A DNA stretch of 64,000 nucleotides from Paenibacillus cremeus (GCF_007786445.1 NZ_VNJI01000030.1:1-64000), one strand, 5' to 3'; positions 35,766 to 44,691 are shown, counted from the first letter of the stretch. Program-made: numbers and translations. The notes: generated by a model not told the origin, from the sequence alone.

Positions 35766-36782
35766 ATGACTATTTCGAAGATGATGCGGCGGTTCACTGC
35801 GTTCGGCATTCTGGCGGGTACCATGATCGTAGCTGCGGGCTGCAAGTCGATGATCGTCTTCGATCCGAAGGGGCCCATCGGTGCCCAGCAGCGTGACTTG
35901 ATTAATCTTACGATGCTGCTCTGCCTCATTATATTGGTCCCGGTGCTGATCCTTACGGCCTGGATCGTATGGCGCTTCCGCGACAAGAAAAACAACAACG
36001 CGCCCTATCAGCCGATCTGGTCTCACAGCACTAAACTGGAGATTATCTGGTGGGGCATCCCCATCGCAGTGATATTGGTGCTGGCCCTTTTCACAGTACA
36101 CTACACGTACGCCCTAGATCCCGCGAAGCCTCTCGTATCGGAGAAGAAGCCCGTCAGAATCCAGGTGACATCGCTGGATTGGAAATGGCTGTTCCAGTAT
36201 CCGGAGCAAGGGATTGCAACGGTCAACTATCTGGTCATTCCGGAGCGTACGCCGATTAAGTTTGAGCTGACCTCCGATGGTCCCATGAATTCATTCTGGG
36301 TGCCGCAGCTCGGGGGGATGATCTACACGATGTCCGGCATGTCGACGACGCTTTATCTTCAAGCGGACGAAACCGGTAATTACATGGGTACAGGAGCCAA
36401 CTTCACAGGCCGGGACTTCGGGAGAATGGGCTTTACTACGAAAGCCGTCGCTCAGGCGGATTTTGATAAATGGGTCGCAGAAGCCAAGGCGAGCAAAAAC
36501 ATGCTGACGGAAGAGGGCTATCAGAAGCTGGCGCTGCCCGGGGCGTCTGACCTCATGACGTTCGCTTCGATCCCGTCCGGCTTGTTCGAGCGAATTGTCC
36601 ACGAGTACTCTATGAGCCGCGGAGCACCTCCGGGAATAACCCTGAAGGCAAAGACGCTTAGCGGGGAGAAAGCCTTGGAGCAATCGGAAGGCGGCCAGCT
36701 GCCGCCCGGCAATAATGCGCAAAAGGATATCCATCAGATGGGCAATTCCGGCCACAACATGCATATGAATCATGGCAAATGA
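35766..36782 (+). CDS. qoxA: Quinol oxidase subunit II, copy 1
   Basis: The 338-residue protein has a lipoprotein signal (VAAGC, Cys26), two membrane helices (about 45-70 and 90-110) and a C-terminal cupredoxin domain with GPMNSFWVPQLGGMIYTMSGM. The region where cytochrome c oxidases carry the CuA ligands reads GANFTGRDFGRMGF with no Cys or Met-His set, so electrons come from quinol. The tail is rich in His, Asn and Gly. The ATG at 35766 follows AGGAGATGAGG. It is the first gene of qoxABCD and closely resembles the copy at 44742. Confidence 0.92.
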   Translation: MTISKMMRRFTAFGILAGTMIVAAGCKSMIVFDPKGPIGAQQRDLINLTMLLCLIILVPVLILTAWIVWRFRDKKNNNAPYQPIWSHSTKLEIIWWGIPIAVILVLALFTVHYTYALDPAKPLVSEKKPVRIQVTSLDWKWLFQYPEQGIATVNYLVIPERTPIKFELTSDGPMNSFWVPQLGGMIYTMSGMSTTLYLQADETGNYMGTGANFTGRDFGRMGFTTKAVAQADFDKWVAEAKASKNMLTEEGYQKLALPGASDLMTFASIPSGLFERIVHEYSMSRGAPPGITLKAKTLSGEKALEQSEGGQLPPGNNAQKDIHQMGNSGHNMHMNHGK

Positions 36783-36800
36783 AAGGAGGGGCTTTTCGGG

Positions 36801-38768
36801 ATGGACTCAATATTAAATTTCGCTAAATGGTTTTTCGTGACGGGTGATCCGCTGATTTACGGGGCGGACGTCGCGATCACGCTGACGATGGTCGCCATCG
36901 TCTTCGTATTGACGTATTTTAGAAAATGGGGCTGGTTATGGCGCGAGTGGCTGACGACCGTCGATCATAAACGCGTCGGGATTATGTACATCATCGCTGC
37001 GCTGCTCATGCTGTTCCGCGGCGGTGTCGATGCGCTGATGATGCGGACGCAGCTCGCGTTTCCCGATATGAAATTTTTGACGCCGGAGCATTACAATGAG
37101 GTATTCACCACGCATGGTGTCATCATGATCCTGTTCATGGCGATGCCGCTCATGTTCGGCTTGTTTAACATCGCCGTACCGCTGCAGCTGGGCGCGCGCG
37201 ACGTCGCGTTCCCGTTCCTGAACTCGCTGAGCTTCTGGCTGTTCTTCTTCGGAGCCATGCTGTTCAATATGTCGTTCGTAATCGGCGGCTCGGCGAATGG
37301 CGGCTGGCTGTCGTATCCGCCATTGTCGGAGCTCACAGGCAGCCCCGGCGTCGGGGAAGATTTCTACATCTGGGGGATTCAGATTTCCGGGATCGGGTCC
37401 TTAATGACGGGGATCAACTTTATTGTAACCATCGTCAAAATGCGTGCTCCCGGCATGACGTGGTCGAGGGTGCCGATGTTTTCGTGGTCGGTGCTCTCAA
37501 GCTGCATCGCGATCATCGTTGCGTTTCCTGTGCTGACCGTCACGCTGGCGCTGCTGTTCTTAGACCGTTTTCTGGGCGCCCACTTCTTCACGATGGACGG
37601 CGGCGGCAACGCGATGATGTATGTCAACTTGATCTGGATGTGGGGCCATCCGGAGGTGTACATCGTCGTTCTACCCGCCTTTGGGATTTTCTCGGAAGTC
37701 GTGGCGACCTTCTCGAAGAAGCGGCTGTTTGGCTACGGCTCCATGGTGTTTGCGATGATGAGCATCAGCCTCATGTCGTATTTTACATGGCTCCATCACT
37801 TCTTTACGATGGGCTCGGGAGCCAACGTCAATCTCTTTTTTGCGATTACCACCATGATCATTGCGATTCCAACCGGGGTCAAAATTTTCAACTGGCTCTT
37901 CACGATGTTCCGCGGCCGGATTTCGTTCCCAACACCGATGCTCTGGACGGTTTCCTTCATTCCCTGCTTCGTCGTGGGTGGCATGACCGGGGTGATGCTC
38001 TCGGTTGCGCCTGCCGATTTTCAGTTCCATAACAGCTATTTCCTAATCGCGCACTTCCATCAAGTGCTGATCGGCGGCGTCGCCTTCGGCTATTTCGCGG
38101 GCTTGTATTACTGGTGGCCGAAAATGTTCGGCTTCAAGCTGAACGAACCGATCGGCAAATGGGCGTTCTGGATTTGGAACATCGGCTTCTATGTGTGCTT
38201 TATGCCGCAATATGTGGTGGGCCTCGACGGCATGACCCGCCGCGTCAGCACGTACGGCTGGGATACCGGATGGTGGGCGCTCAACTTCATATCTACGATC
38301 GGCGGCTTTTTGATGGGCCTCGGCTTCTTATTCCAGGTTTGGCAGATCGCGCATAGCATCAAGTTTATGGAAAAGGACACAACGGGCGATCCGTGGGGAG
38401 CCCGCACGCTGGAATGGTCGATTCCGTCGCCTGCGCCTCTGTATAACTTCGCGACCACCCCTCTCGTGACGGATCGCGACGATTGGTGGGAGATGAAGGA
38501 ACGCATCGCCAAGGGGAAAGCGCCGCAGTCGAAGCCTGAGCTGGAGCCGATCCATATGCCGAAAAACTCGGCGATCCCGTTCATTCAATCGGTATGTTGG
38601 TTTACAGCCGGCTTTGGGCTCATCTTTCACTGGCTCTGGATTGCAATTCCCGGCTTTATCGGGGTGGCACTGACGCTGCTGGCGCACTCGTTCAATTACG
38701 ATACCGATTACTATATCCCGGTGGATGAAATTAGGCGTACGGAAGCTGAAGCAAGGAGGTTTGTCTGA
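36801..38768 (+). CDS. qoxB: Quinol oxidase subunit I, copy 1
   Basis: The 655-residue catalytic subunit of the haem-copper oxidase contains about 14 to 15 membrane helices and the key ligands: WGHPEVYI (CuB His283 and cross-linked Tyr287), LHHFF (CuB His332 and His333) and AHFHQVLIGG (haem ligands His418 and His420). The K-channel Lys is in PTGVKIFNW. It reduces oxygen to water and pumps protons. Its ATG follows AAAGGAGGGG, 18 bases after qoxA. Haem type (a or o) cannot be read from the sequence. It shares most residues with the copy at 45801. Confidence 0.95.
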   Translation: MDSILNFAKWFFVTGDPLIYGADVAITLTMVAIVFVLTYFRKWGWLWREWLTTVDHKRVGIMYIIAALLMLFRGGVDALMMRTQLAFPDMKFLTPEHYNEVFTTHGVIMILFMAMPLMFGLFNIAVPLQLGARDVAFPFLNSLSFWLFFFGAMLFNMSFVIGGSANGGWLSYPPLSELTGSPGVGEDFYIWGIQISGIGSLMTGINFIVTIVKMRAPGMTWSRVPMFSWSVLSSCIAIIVAFPVLTVTLALLFLDRFLGAHFFTMDGGGNAMMYVNLIWMWGHPEVYIVVLPAFGIFSEVVATFSKKRLFGYGSMVFAMMSISLMSYFTWLHHFFTMGSGANVNLFFAITTMIIAIPTGVKIFNWLFTMFRGRISFPTPMLWTVSFIPCFVVGGMTGVMLSVAPADFQFHNSYFLIAHFHQVLIGGVAFGYFAGLYYWWPKMFGFKLNEPIGKWAFWIWNIGFYVCFMPQYVVGLDGMTRRVSTYGWDTGWWALNFISTIGGFLMGLGFLFQVWQIAHSIKFMEKDTTGDPWGARTLEWSIPSPAPLYNFATTPLVTDRDDWWEMKERIAKGKAPQSKPELEPIHMPKNSAIPFIQSVCWFTAGFGLIFHWLWIAIPGFIGVALTLLAHSFNYDTDYYIPVDEIRRTEAEARRFV

Positions 38769-39388
38769 TGGCGAACACCTACAATGATGCGCAGGCTCAT
38801 GCCCACGCAGGAGGCCATGATGGCCATCACGACCTAGAGGAGCTTCGAAAGTTTGGATTTTGGATTTTCCTGATTACCGACTTAATCTTGTTCTCTGCCC
38901 TGTTCGCTACCTATCTCGTCCTGCACGAGAACACCGCGGGAGGGCCGGGAGCTAAAGAGCTCTTCGAGATGCCCGGGGTCATTGCCGAAACGTTCATCCT
39001 GCTGACCAGCAGCTTCACCAGCGGTCTAGCGGTGCTCGCGATGAATGCGGGCAGCCGGAAAGGGCTGGTCGGCTGGCTCATTGTGACGGTTTTGCTCGGC
39101 GTCTGCTTTATCGTGCTGGAATTAACCGAGTTCGCGAAGCTCGTAGGTGAAGGACATACGATTCACTCCAGCGCGTTTTTGTCCGGCTTCTTCACGCTGG
39201 TCGGCACGCATGGGCTGCATGTGTCGGTGGGCATCTGCTGGATCACAGCGCTGATTATCCAGTTAACCCGGCGCGGCATCACCTCCGTCACCCAGCGCAA
39301 GGTACATATTACGAGCTTGTACTGGCACTTTTTGGACGCAGTTTGGATTTTCGTGTTCACGTTCGTTTACTTGATGGGGGTGATGTGA
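38768..39388 (+). CDS. qoxC: Quinol oxidase subunit III, copy 1
   Basis: The 206-residue protein begins with a His-rich stretch (AHAHAGGHDGHHDLEELRKFGFW) and has five membrane helices with the EMPGVIAETFILLTSSFTSGLAVLA and VGTHGLHVSVGICW segments typical of subunit III. Its start codon overlaps the qoxB stop (TGATG), giving coupled translation. It does not carry redox centres in known oxidases and helps stability and proton uptake. Confidence 0.94.
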   Translation: MANTYNDAQAHAHAGGHDGHHDLEELRKFGFWIFLITDLILFSALFATYLVLHENTAGGPGAKELFEMPGVIAETFILLTSSFTSGLAVLAMNAGSRKGLVGWLIVTVLLGVCFIVLELTEFAKLVGEGHTIHSSAFLSGFFTLVGTHGLHVSVGICWITALIIQLTRRGITSVTQRKVHITSLYWHFLDAVWIFVFTFVYLMGVM

Positions 39389-39389
39389 C

Positions 39390-39728
39390 TTGGCGCACAA
39401 TAACGCAGTAGGCCACGGTAGTCATGGCGGCCATGCAGGGCACCACGGCTCGCTCAAGGAGTATGTGCTCGGCTTCGCGCTCTCCATCATCCTGACGATT
39501 ATACCGATTCTCTCGGTCCTGAACGGCTGGTTCGGGAGAACCGCGACGATCCTTGTGTTACTTGCCACGGCGGTTCTGCAATTTGCAGTGCAGCTCTTGT
39601 TCTTCATGCACCTGCGGGAAGAGAACGGGCCGCGGTATAACCTGGTCACGCTCATCCTCGGGCTGATTATCGTCGTCGTCGTCATCTACGGCTCTATCTG
39701 GATTTTGGAAAATAACCCGATGTATTAA
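39390..39728 (+). CDS. qoxD: Quinol oxidase subunit IV, copy 1
   Basis: The 112-residue protein has a His/Gly-rich N-terminus (GHGSHGGHAGHHGSLKEYV), three membrane helices and the motif ATAVLQFAVQLLFFMHLREE found in QoxD/CyoD. The start is a TTG at 39390, one base after the qoxC stop; the copy at 48399 has ATG at the same place. It is the last gene of the operon. Confidence 0.92.
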   Translation: MAHNNAVGHGSHGGHAGHHGSLKEYVLGFALSIILTIIPILSVLNGWFGRTATILVLLATAVLQFAVQLLFFMHLREENGPRYNLVTLILGLIIVVVVIYGSIWILENNPMY

Positions 39729-39751
39729 GATGATATTTGGATCAAATCAAG

Positions 39752-39783
39752 GAGCTATGCGGCATGTTCGCCTAGCTCTTTGT
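39752..39783 (+). terminator. Possible terminator after qoxD1
   Basis: GAGCTA and TAGCTC form a six-bp stem around a 15-base loop with T-rich sequence after it. It starts the 398-base gap 39729-40126. Confidence 0.5.
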
Positions 39784-39815
39784 TTGTTTGCGTCCACTGT
39801 GGCTTGGGCTGGATT

Positions 39816-39917
39816 CCACTCTTTTTCATGCTGATGAACCTTCATATGTTGAATAATTTAGTTGGACTGGCTGTGGTTTACGCGGTTACGAAATTGCCTT
39901 TCAGCATTTTCATTCTG
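39816..39917 (+). pseudogene. Fragment of a sugar ABC transporter permease
   Basis: A short open frame reads PLFFMLMNLHMLNNLVGL followed by AVVYAVTKLPFSIFIL, which matches the helix and helix-loop-helix before the EAA loop of MalG-type permeases. Nothing readable precedes or follows: there is no start context and the EAA loop itself is lost. It is therefore a relic in the gap between the qox operon and the dienelactone hydrolase gene. Confidence 0.55.
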
Positions 39918-40003
39918 GCACGATGGAGGGGCTCTCGCCATATGGATGGGGATCAATTTTATTAAGCAAAACGCGAAAGCTCTGAGTAATTGAAGCAGCA
40001 GCG

Positions 40004-40032
40004 AGGAGAAGGGTGATTCCTTCTCCTTTTTT
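40004..40032 (+). terminator. Terminator in the gap before the hydrolase gene
   Basis: AGGAGAAGG pairs perfectly with CCTTCTCCT across a six-base loop, followed by TTTTT. It would end any transcript coming through the permease relic. Confidence 0.88.
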
Positions 40033-40126
40033 CTATATAAAATTTCGGTTATGAATGGAATTTCTCACCAATACTCGTCCTGTTAATGATAAACTTCATG
40101 ATAAAGCCTACATAGGAGTGATAAAA

Positions 40127-40939
40127 ATGAATTTACAAACGACTTGGATTCAGTATGGCGCAGACGATCAATTTAGCGGGTACCTGGCTAAACCCGAAGG
40201 GGACTTCGGTTCGCTGCCGGCCGTCATCGTGCTGCAAGAAATTTGGGGTGTGGACGCGCATATTCGGAGTGTGACGGAACGGTTTGCTGCAGCAGGGTAC
40301 GTCGCCTTTGCACCCGATTTGTACTCGATCAATGGGAAGCATCCGGAACCCCTTTCACCCGAGAGCATTACACGGTTTAAGCTGTTCAGGGATTCGCTGC
40401 CCCCCGAGGTGTGGATGAATGAAGAAGCACGTGCGCAGGCATTAGCCGAACTGCAGGAGGAAGAACGGAACGGCTTAATGGACACCCAGAAGCTGATGTT
40501 CCAACGAGATATGAAAGGGTATTTGCAAAAAATTACGGAAGCAGCGACGTTTTTGCGTGAACAAGAGCCGACCTCGCGTGGGAGAAGGGTTGCATCGGTT
40601 GGTTTTTGCCTGGGAGGCGGCTTGTCGGCGCAGCTGGCTTGCCATGATCCGGAGCTGGCTGGAGCGGTTATTTTCTATGGTAGTGCGCCCGGGGCGGAAC
40701 AACTCCAAACGATCGCTTGTCCAATCATCGGCTTCTATGGCGGCAAGGATGCACGAATCACGGATGCGGTACCTGCATTTAGCGAAGCCATGAGTGCGGC
40801 GGGAAAAAGCTTCGTCCCGCATGTGTATCCCGAAGCACCGCATGCGTTCTTCAACGACACTCGAGCAAGCTATCGCGTGGATGCCGCTCGGGATGCGTTT
40901 GCCCGCACTCTTGCCTTCCTCAACGAACAGTTAGCTTGA
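40127..40939 (+). CDS. Dienelactone hydrolase family protein
   Basis: The 270-residue alpha/beta hydrolase has the family's Cys nucleophile in VGFCLGGGLSAQ (Cys161), the Asp in YGGKDARIT and the His in APHAFFNDTRA, plus the LQEIWGVDAHIRS and DLYSI segments. Such enzymes hydrolyse dienelactones or related small esters. It has no signal peptide. The ATG at 40127 follows AGGAGTG; an upstream ATG at 40055 lacks a site. It stands alone after a strong terminator and shows no operon link to its neighbours. Substrate unknown. Confidence 0.88.
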   Translation: MNLQTTWIQYGADDQFSGYLAKPEGDFGSLPAVIVLQEIWGVDAHIRSVTERFAAAGYVAFAPDLYSINGKHPEPLSPESITRFKLFRDSLPPEVWMNEEARAQALAELQEEERNGLMDTQKLMFQRDMKGYLQKITEAATFLREQEPTSRGRRVASVGFCLGGGLSAQLACHDPELAGAVIFYGSAPGAEQLQTIACPIIGFYGGKDARITDAVPAFSEAMSAAGKSFVPHVYPEAPHAFFNDTRASYRVDAARDAFARTLAFLNEQLA

Positions 40940-41073
40940 GCATAAACAATGGGATAGTAGCATGATCATGAGGCTGCCGATGGAATGGTGGCCTTTTCTG
41001 CCTCATTTCGACAGTATTTTTGAGTTCAATGGAGTAATCTTAAATAAATTCCAAACGTTACGGGAGGTCATCT

Positions 41074-42324
41074 ATGGACATCATGGAGCAGCTGCTAAAT
41101 CATATTCCACTACCTAGAATGGTGGAGGTCAAACAAACATTTCATGCACCGGAGATTGCCGACGTACCGGCGGCGGTACGGGAAGCCCTCGCCCAAGCGG
41201 ACGTATTAAACCGAATTGCTGCAGGCGATCGAGTGGCCGTTGCCGTCGGGAGCCGTGGGGTCGCGGACATTGCCCTGATCACACGTGAAGTTGTCCGAGC
41301 TGTAAAAATGGCGGGGGGCCAGCCATTCATCCTTCCAGCGATGGGCAGTCACGGAGGGGCTACCGCTGAAGGGCAGCTGGAGGTGCTGGAGCAGCTCGGA
41401 GTAACCTCCGCAACGGTTGAGGCACCCATTCATGCGGAGATGGATGTGATTGAAGTGGGAAGGCTGCCCAACGGCCTTCCGGTCTATACGTCACGCCTTG
41501 CCCTCGAAGCGGATAAGGTGATTGTGATTAACCGAGTAAAGCCTCACACTGCCTTCCGCGGGCCAGTCGAAAGCGGACTGACGAAAATGATCACGATCGG
41601 CTTAGGAAAACAAAAAGGGGCGGACTCCGCCCATGCCTACAGCTTTAAATATATGGCCGAGCACATTGTAGAGATGGCCAAGGTAGTGCTGTCCAAGGTT
41701 CCGGTCATCTTCGGTCTGGCAACGATCGAGAATGCGTATGATCGGCCGGCCCGCATTGTCGCGGTTCCATCCGAGCGCTTAGCGGTGGAAGAGCCTAAGC
41801 TTCTTCTCGAAGCGAAGCGGCTGATGCCCTCCATTTTGTTTGATCCCATCGATGTCCTTGTAGTCGACGAGATCGGCAAAAATATATCGGGCGACGGCAT
41901 GGATCCGAATATTACCGGCCGCTATGGAACCCCCTATGCCAGCGGTGGTCCCGCCGTAACGCGGATCGCCGTTCTCGGTCTAACGGAGCAAACGCATGGC
42001 AACGCGAACGGTATTGGACTGGCCGATATCACCACAAGCCGGGCCATCAAGCAGATGGATGCGGCGAAAGGCTACGTCAACGCTTTGACCAGCACGGTGC
42101 TCGAGATGGTCAAAATCCCGCTTGTTCTGGATACCGATGAAGGGGCAATAAGGGCGGCTATCAAAACCTGTAACTGCATGGACATGAATCATGTCCGCTT
42201 GGTTCGAATCAAGAACACGCTGGATTTAAAGCATATATGGATCTCCGAAAGCTTGCTTCCGGAAGCGCTTGAAAAGCCGAATGTCGAGGTGCTTGGGCAG
42301 CCAGTGGCGATGAAATTTTTTTAA
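41074..42324 (+). CDS. LarA-superfamily (nickel-pincer isomerase-like) protein
   Basis: The 416-residue product shows lactate racemase superfamily features: AVAVGSRGVADI, ILPAMGSHGGATAEGQ, INRVKPHTAFRGPVESGLTKM and IGLGKQKGADSAH. The first His, the pair in KPHT, the Lys and the last His are in the positions that bind the pincer cofactor and substrate in LarA. LarA uses a nickel-pincer nucleotide made by LarBCE, none of which is encoded in the window. It may isomerise another 2-hydroxy acid or sugar acid. The ATG follows CGGGAGGTC. It is monocistronic with a terminator after it. Confidence 0.75.
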   Translation: MDIMEQLLNHIPLPRMVEVKQTFHAPEIADVPAAVREALAQADVLNRIAAGDRVAVAVGSRGVADIALITREVVRAVKMAGGQPFILPAMGSHGGATAEGQLEVLEQLGVTSATVEAPIHAEMDVIEVGRLPNGLPVYTSRLALEADKVIVINRVKPHTAFRGPVESGLTKMITIGLGKQKGADSAHAYSFKYMAEHIVEMAKVVLSKVPVIFGLATIENAYDRPARIVAVPSERLAVEEPKLLLEAKRLMPSILFDPIDVLVVDEIGKNISGDGMDPNITGRYGTPYASGGPAVTRIAVLGLTEQTHGNANGIGLADITTSRAIKQMDAAKGYVNALTSTVLEMVKIPLVLDTDEGAIRAAIKTCNCMDMNHVRLVRIKNTLDLKHIWISESLLPEALEKPNVEVLGQPVAMKFF

Positions 42325-42403
42325 AGAGGAGCAGCAGGATGAGCGGAATAACCCTTAAGTAAATTAGAAGAGGCTTCGCCGCTGCTTGGTATGTCGTTGA
42401 CTA

Positions 42404-42434
42404 AACTTGCCCAGTGATCAGGCAAGTTTTTTTG
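42404..42434 (+). terminator. Terminator after the LarA-like gene
   Basis: AACTTGCC and GGCAAGTT form an 8-bp perfect stem with a nine-base loop and five further T residues. Confidence 0.85.
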
Positions 42435-42534
42435 TTTTGGAATATCCGAGTATAATTAAAAGGGAAAATGAACCCCGATGTCAAAAAAGAACCTGATGCA
42501 GTGAAATCGAAAAAGTCGCTTGGAGGGAACGGTG

Positions 42535-43257
42535 TTGAAGGCTGCTTTTATCTCGGATATCCATGGGAATGCGGTGGCGCTTGAAGCGGTGTTAGCGGAT
42601 ATCGCTAAGAAAGACGTGAGTAGGGTATATGTGCTTGGAGACCTCATCTTCAGGGGGCCGGAGCCTAAGAGAGCTCTGGATCTGGTGCGCTCGCTGCAAA
42701 CTGAAGTGATTAAAGGAAATGCGGACGAATGGGTTGTTCGCGGAGTTCGTCAAGGCGAGGTTCCAGAGCAGGCGCTGGAGCTGATGAATCAGGAGCGCAA
42801 TTGGACCGTGGCTCAGTTAGATGAAGCTGACCTGCATTATTTGGGCGGTTTGCCAACCGAATTACATATCCAGCTGGGGGCTGTGTTCATCCACGCGTTT
42901 CATGCTACCCCTTTCAGCTTATTTGAAATCGTTCCGCCGGACACGGAGGACACGGTGCTGGAAGAGAAGCTCATGTCCGCGGCGGAGGCCGACATCTATG
43001 TGTATGCCCACATTCACAGGCCATATATTCGGTACATAGGTGGAAAAACGCTGATCAACCTCGGCAGTGTAGGGCTTCCTTTTGACGGCATGCCAAAAGC
43101 ATCCTACGCTATAGTAGAGGTATCGGAAGGAAATGTGAGCACGTCGATCGAGCGGGTCTCCTTTTCTAACGAGAAGGTCATTGAATTGTATGAGCAGGTG
43201 CAATATCCGAATTCGGCCATGATGGCTGGCATCATCCAAAGAGGAAGTATCAAGTAA
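42535..43257 (+). CDS. Metallophosphoesterase family protein
   Basis: The protein is a calcineurin-like phosphoesterase of the YfcE/MJ0936 type: KAAFISDIHGNAVALEAVL, YVLGDLIFRGPEP, VIKGNADEW, VYAHIHRPYIR and LINLGSVGLPFDGMPKASYAI. These contain the Asp, His and Asn that bind two metal ions. Starting at the TTG 42535 gives 240 residues and a good distance from GGAGGG; a GTG at 42532 is also possible. It runs into the polysaccharide deacetylase-like gene with a 22-base gap and probably shares its transcript. The substrate is unknown; some relatives act on cyclic nucleotides or phosphodiesters. Confidence 0.88.
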   Translation: MKAAFISDIHGNAVALEAVLADIAKKDVSRVYVLGDLIFRGPEPKRALDLVRSLQTEVIKGNADEWVVRGVRQGEVPEQALELMNQERNWTVAQLDEADLHYLGGLPTELHIQLGAVFIHAFHATPFSLFEIVPPDTEDTVLEEKLMSAAEADIYVYAHIHRPYIRYIGGKTLINLGSVGLPFDGMPKASYAIVEVSEGNVSTSIERVSFSNEKVIELYEQVQYPNSAMMAGIIQRGSIK

Positions 43258-43279
43258 CTTGAAGAGGAGTGTGATTCCC

Positions 43280-44080
43280 ATGCCCAAAATCATGGTGGCT
43301 TTCCCCCAGGGAAAGCATAAGGTGTTAACGATGAGCTATGATGACGGCCGAGCTGCAGACATTCGGCTGGTGGAGCTGTTTAACAAGCATGGCATTAAAG
43401 GAAGCTTCCATATTAATTCAGGCATGCTTGGCGAGGGGGATCGGATCCCGGCGGATCAAATTGCCGACCTGTATCGCGGGCACGAGGTGTCTGCGCATAC
43501 GCTGACGCATCCTACGATTGCTAGGAGTCCTAAGGAGCAGCTTGTACATGAAGTATTCGAGGATCGCAAAAGACTGGAGCAAATCGTCGGGTATACGGTA
43601 AGAGGACTTTCCTATCCGAACGGTTCGTTTAATCAGCAAATCAAAGCGATGCTGCCTTATCTGGGGATCGAGTATGCCCGATCGGTACAAAGCACCGGAC
43701 AATTTGGCATGCCTGACGATTGGATGGAGTGGAAACCTACTTGCCATCACAAGGCCAACTTGATGAGCCTCGCAGAAAGCTTTGTAGCCCTGCATAAAAC
43801 GCAGTATCTCTATATGATGTACGTATGGGGACACAGCTATGAGTTTGATCTCGATCACAACTGGGATTTAATCGAGGGCTTCTGTGAATACATGGGCGGC
43901 AGACAGGATATTTGGTATGCAACCAACATGGAAATCGTAGACTATATGAGTGCCTTTCAAAATTTGAAGTTCTCAGCCTCCAGTGATTTTGTATGGAATC
44001 CTTCGGCGGCATCGGTCTGGTTGAATGTAGATAATCAGATGGTGGAGGTCAAAGGCGGGAGCCAAATTCACTTGACGTAA
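43280..44080 (+). CDS. Polysaccharide deacetylase (NodB-like) domain protein
   Basis: The 266-residue protein begins MPKIMVAFPQGKHKVLTMSYDDG and has the NodB features: the Asp pair in YDDGRAAD, HEVSAHTLTHPTIARS with the metal-binding His pair, LSYPNGSFNQQI and WGHSYEFDL. Members remove acetyl groups from polysaccharides. No signal peptide is seen, unlike most family members, so an intracellular substrate is possible. The ATG at 43280 is about 9 bases after GAGGAGTG. The C-terminal quarter is a beta-rich segment typical of this subgroup. Confidence 0.85.
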   Translation: MPKIMVAFPQGKHKVLTMSYDDGRAADIRLVELFNKHGIKGSFHINSGMLGEGDRIPADQIADLYRGHEVSAHTLTHPTIARSPKEQLVHEVFEDRKRLEQIVGYTVRGLSYPNGSFNQQIKAMLPYLGIEYARSVQSTGQFGMPDDWMEWKPTCHHKANLMSLAESFVALHKTQYLYMMYVWGHSYEFDLDHNWDLIEGFCEYMGGRQDIWYATNMEIVDYMSAFQNLKFSASSDFVWNPSAASVWLNVDNQMVEVKGGSQIHLT

Positions 44081-44173
44081 AGAGCGTTCGCCGCGGTCGT
44101 TCTGGGTTCTGATCTGCCCGATTTCCTTCAACTCAAGAGTGTGTCCAAAAAATGATCAAAAAATGAATATTTT

Positions 44174-44204
44174 TTGAACGCAAACGCTTTATTTGTGTTA
44201 TAAT
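44174..44204 (+). promoter_or_regulatory. Promoter of the second small 2-TM gene
   Basis: TTGAAC (44174-44179) and TATAAT (44199-44204) lie 19 bases apart. The spacer contains CAAACGCTTT, the core of a weak cre-like site. It is the only clear promoter in the gap after the deacetylase gene. Confidence 0.55.
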
Positions 44205-44253
44205 GAATTTATATCACAGAAAGTTCATTAATTCTTGAGGAAGTGAAGATATC

Positions 44254-44502
44254 GTGACAACTAAGACGACAGCAATTCAAACCGAACGAGAAGGAAAGTC
44301 GCTGTTTTTAGCGATGAAGATCGGTGCATGGGCGGCTCTTTGTATAGGCCTGGTATTGTGTCTCGTTAATGTCCATGATTTCAGCGACAACAATGCCTCC
44401 CTCATGTCCGGGATCGGTTTCATGGTAGGCAGCGTGTTCATTTATACGATTGGTACGGCAATGAATCTCGTGCATAAGCGAAACTCCGGCTCCGAGAACT
44501 AA
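44254..44502 (+). CDS. Small 2-TM protein, copy 2, heads qox module 2
   Basis: The 82-residue protein is a paralogue of the one at 35376: shared segments include SLFL.MKI.AWAAL, SLMSGIGFMVGSVFIYTIGTAMNLVHKR, and both start with GTG after GAGGAAGTGAAG. It differs mainly in the loop between the two helices (NVHDFSDNNASL). It also stands before a terminator and a qoxABCD operon, so the arrangement was probably duplicated as a block. Function unknown; see the paired finding. Confidence 0.75.
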   Translation: MTTKTTAIQTEREGKSLFLAMKIGAWAALCIGLVLCLVNVHDFSDNNASLMSGIGFMVGSVFIYTIGTAMNLVHKRNSGSEN

Positions 44503-44527
44503 ATAACATGCATACGGCATCATCGAA

Positions 44528-44558
44528 GGGCTGTTTCCAACTGGAAACGGCTCTTTTT
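44528..44558 (+). terminator. Terminator between small 2-TM gene 2 and qoxA2
   Basis: GGGCTGTTTCC pairs with GGAAACGGCTC (11 positions, with G-T pairs) around a four-base loop and is followed by five T residues. It corresponds to the terminator at 35642. Confidence 0.85.
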
Positions 44559-44675
44559 GTTTGTCGAAATGGTTAACAACTTTTTACGGAAATAAGGCAG
44601 TCTGTTGACGCATTTGTTAACACCCCCCACAAGCAAAGATGAACATGATATATTTTTCACAAACGCATAGCGCAC

Positions 44676-44691
44676 TGTGATTTATGTCATA
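44676..44691. promoter_or_regulatory. FNR/CRP-type palindrome before qoxA2
   Basis: TGTGATTTATGTCATA has a perfect left half-site and a right half-site with one mismatch. Its centre is 41.5 bases upstream of the start point expected from TAACAT at 44713-44718, the classic class II activator position. It is located after the small 2-TM gene, unlike the box of module 1. Confidence 0.5.

Noticed and set aside
44178-44191. Additional cre site in the promoter before the second small 2-TM gene
   Set aside because: Only the core CAAACGCTTT matches; the outer positions do not, so it was noted with the promoter but not called separately.
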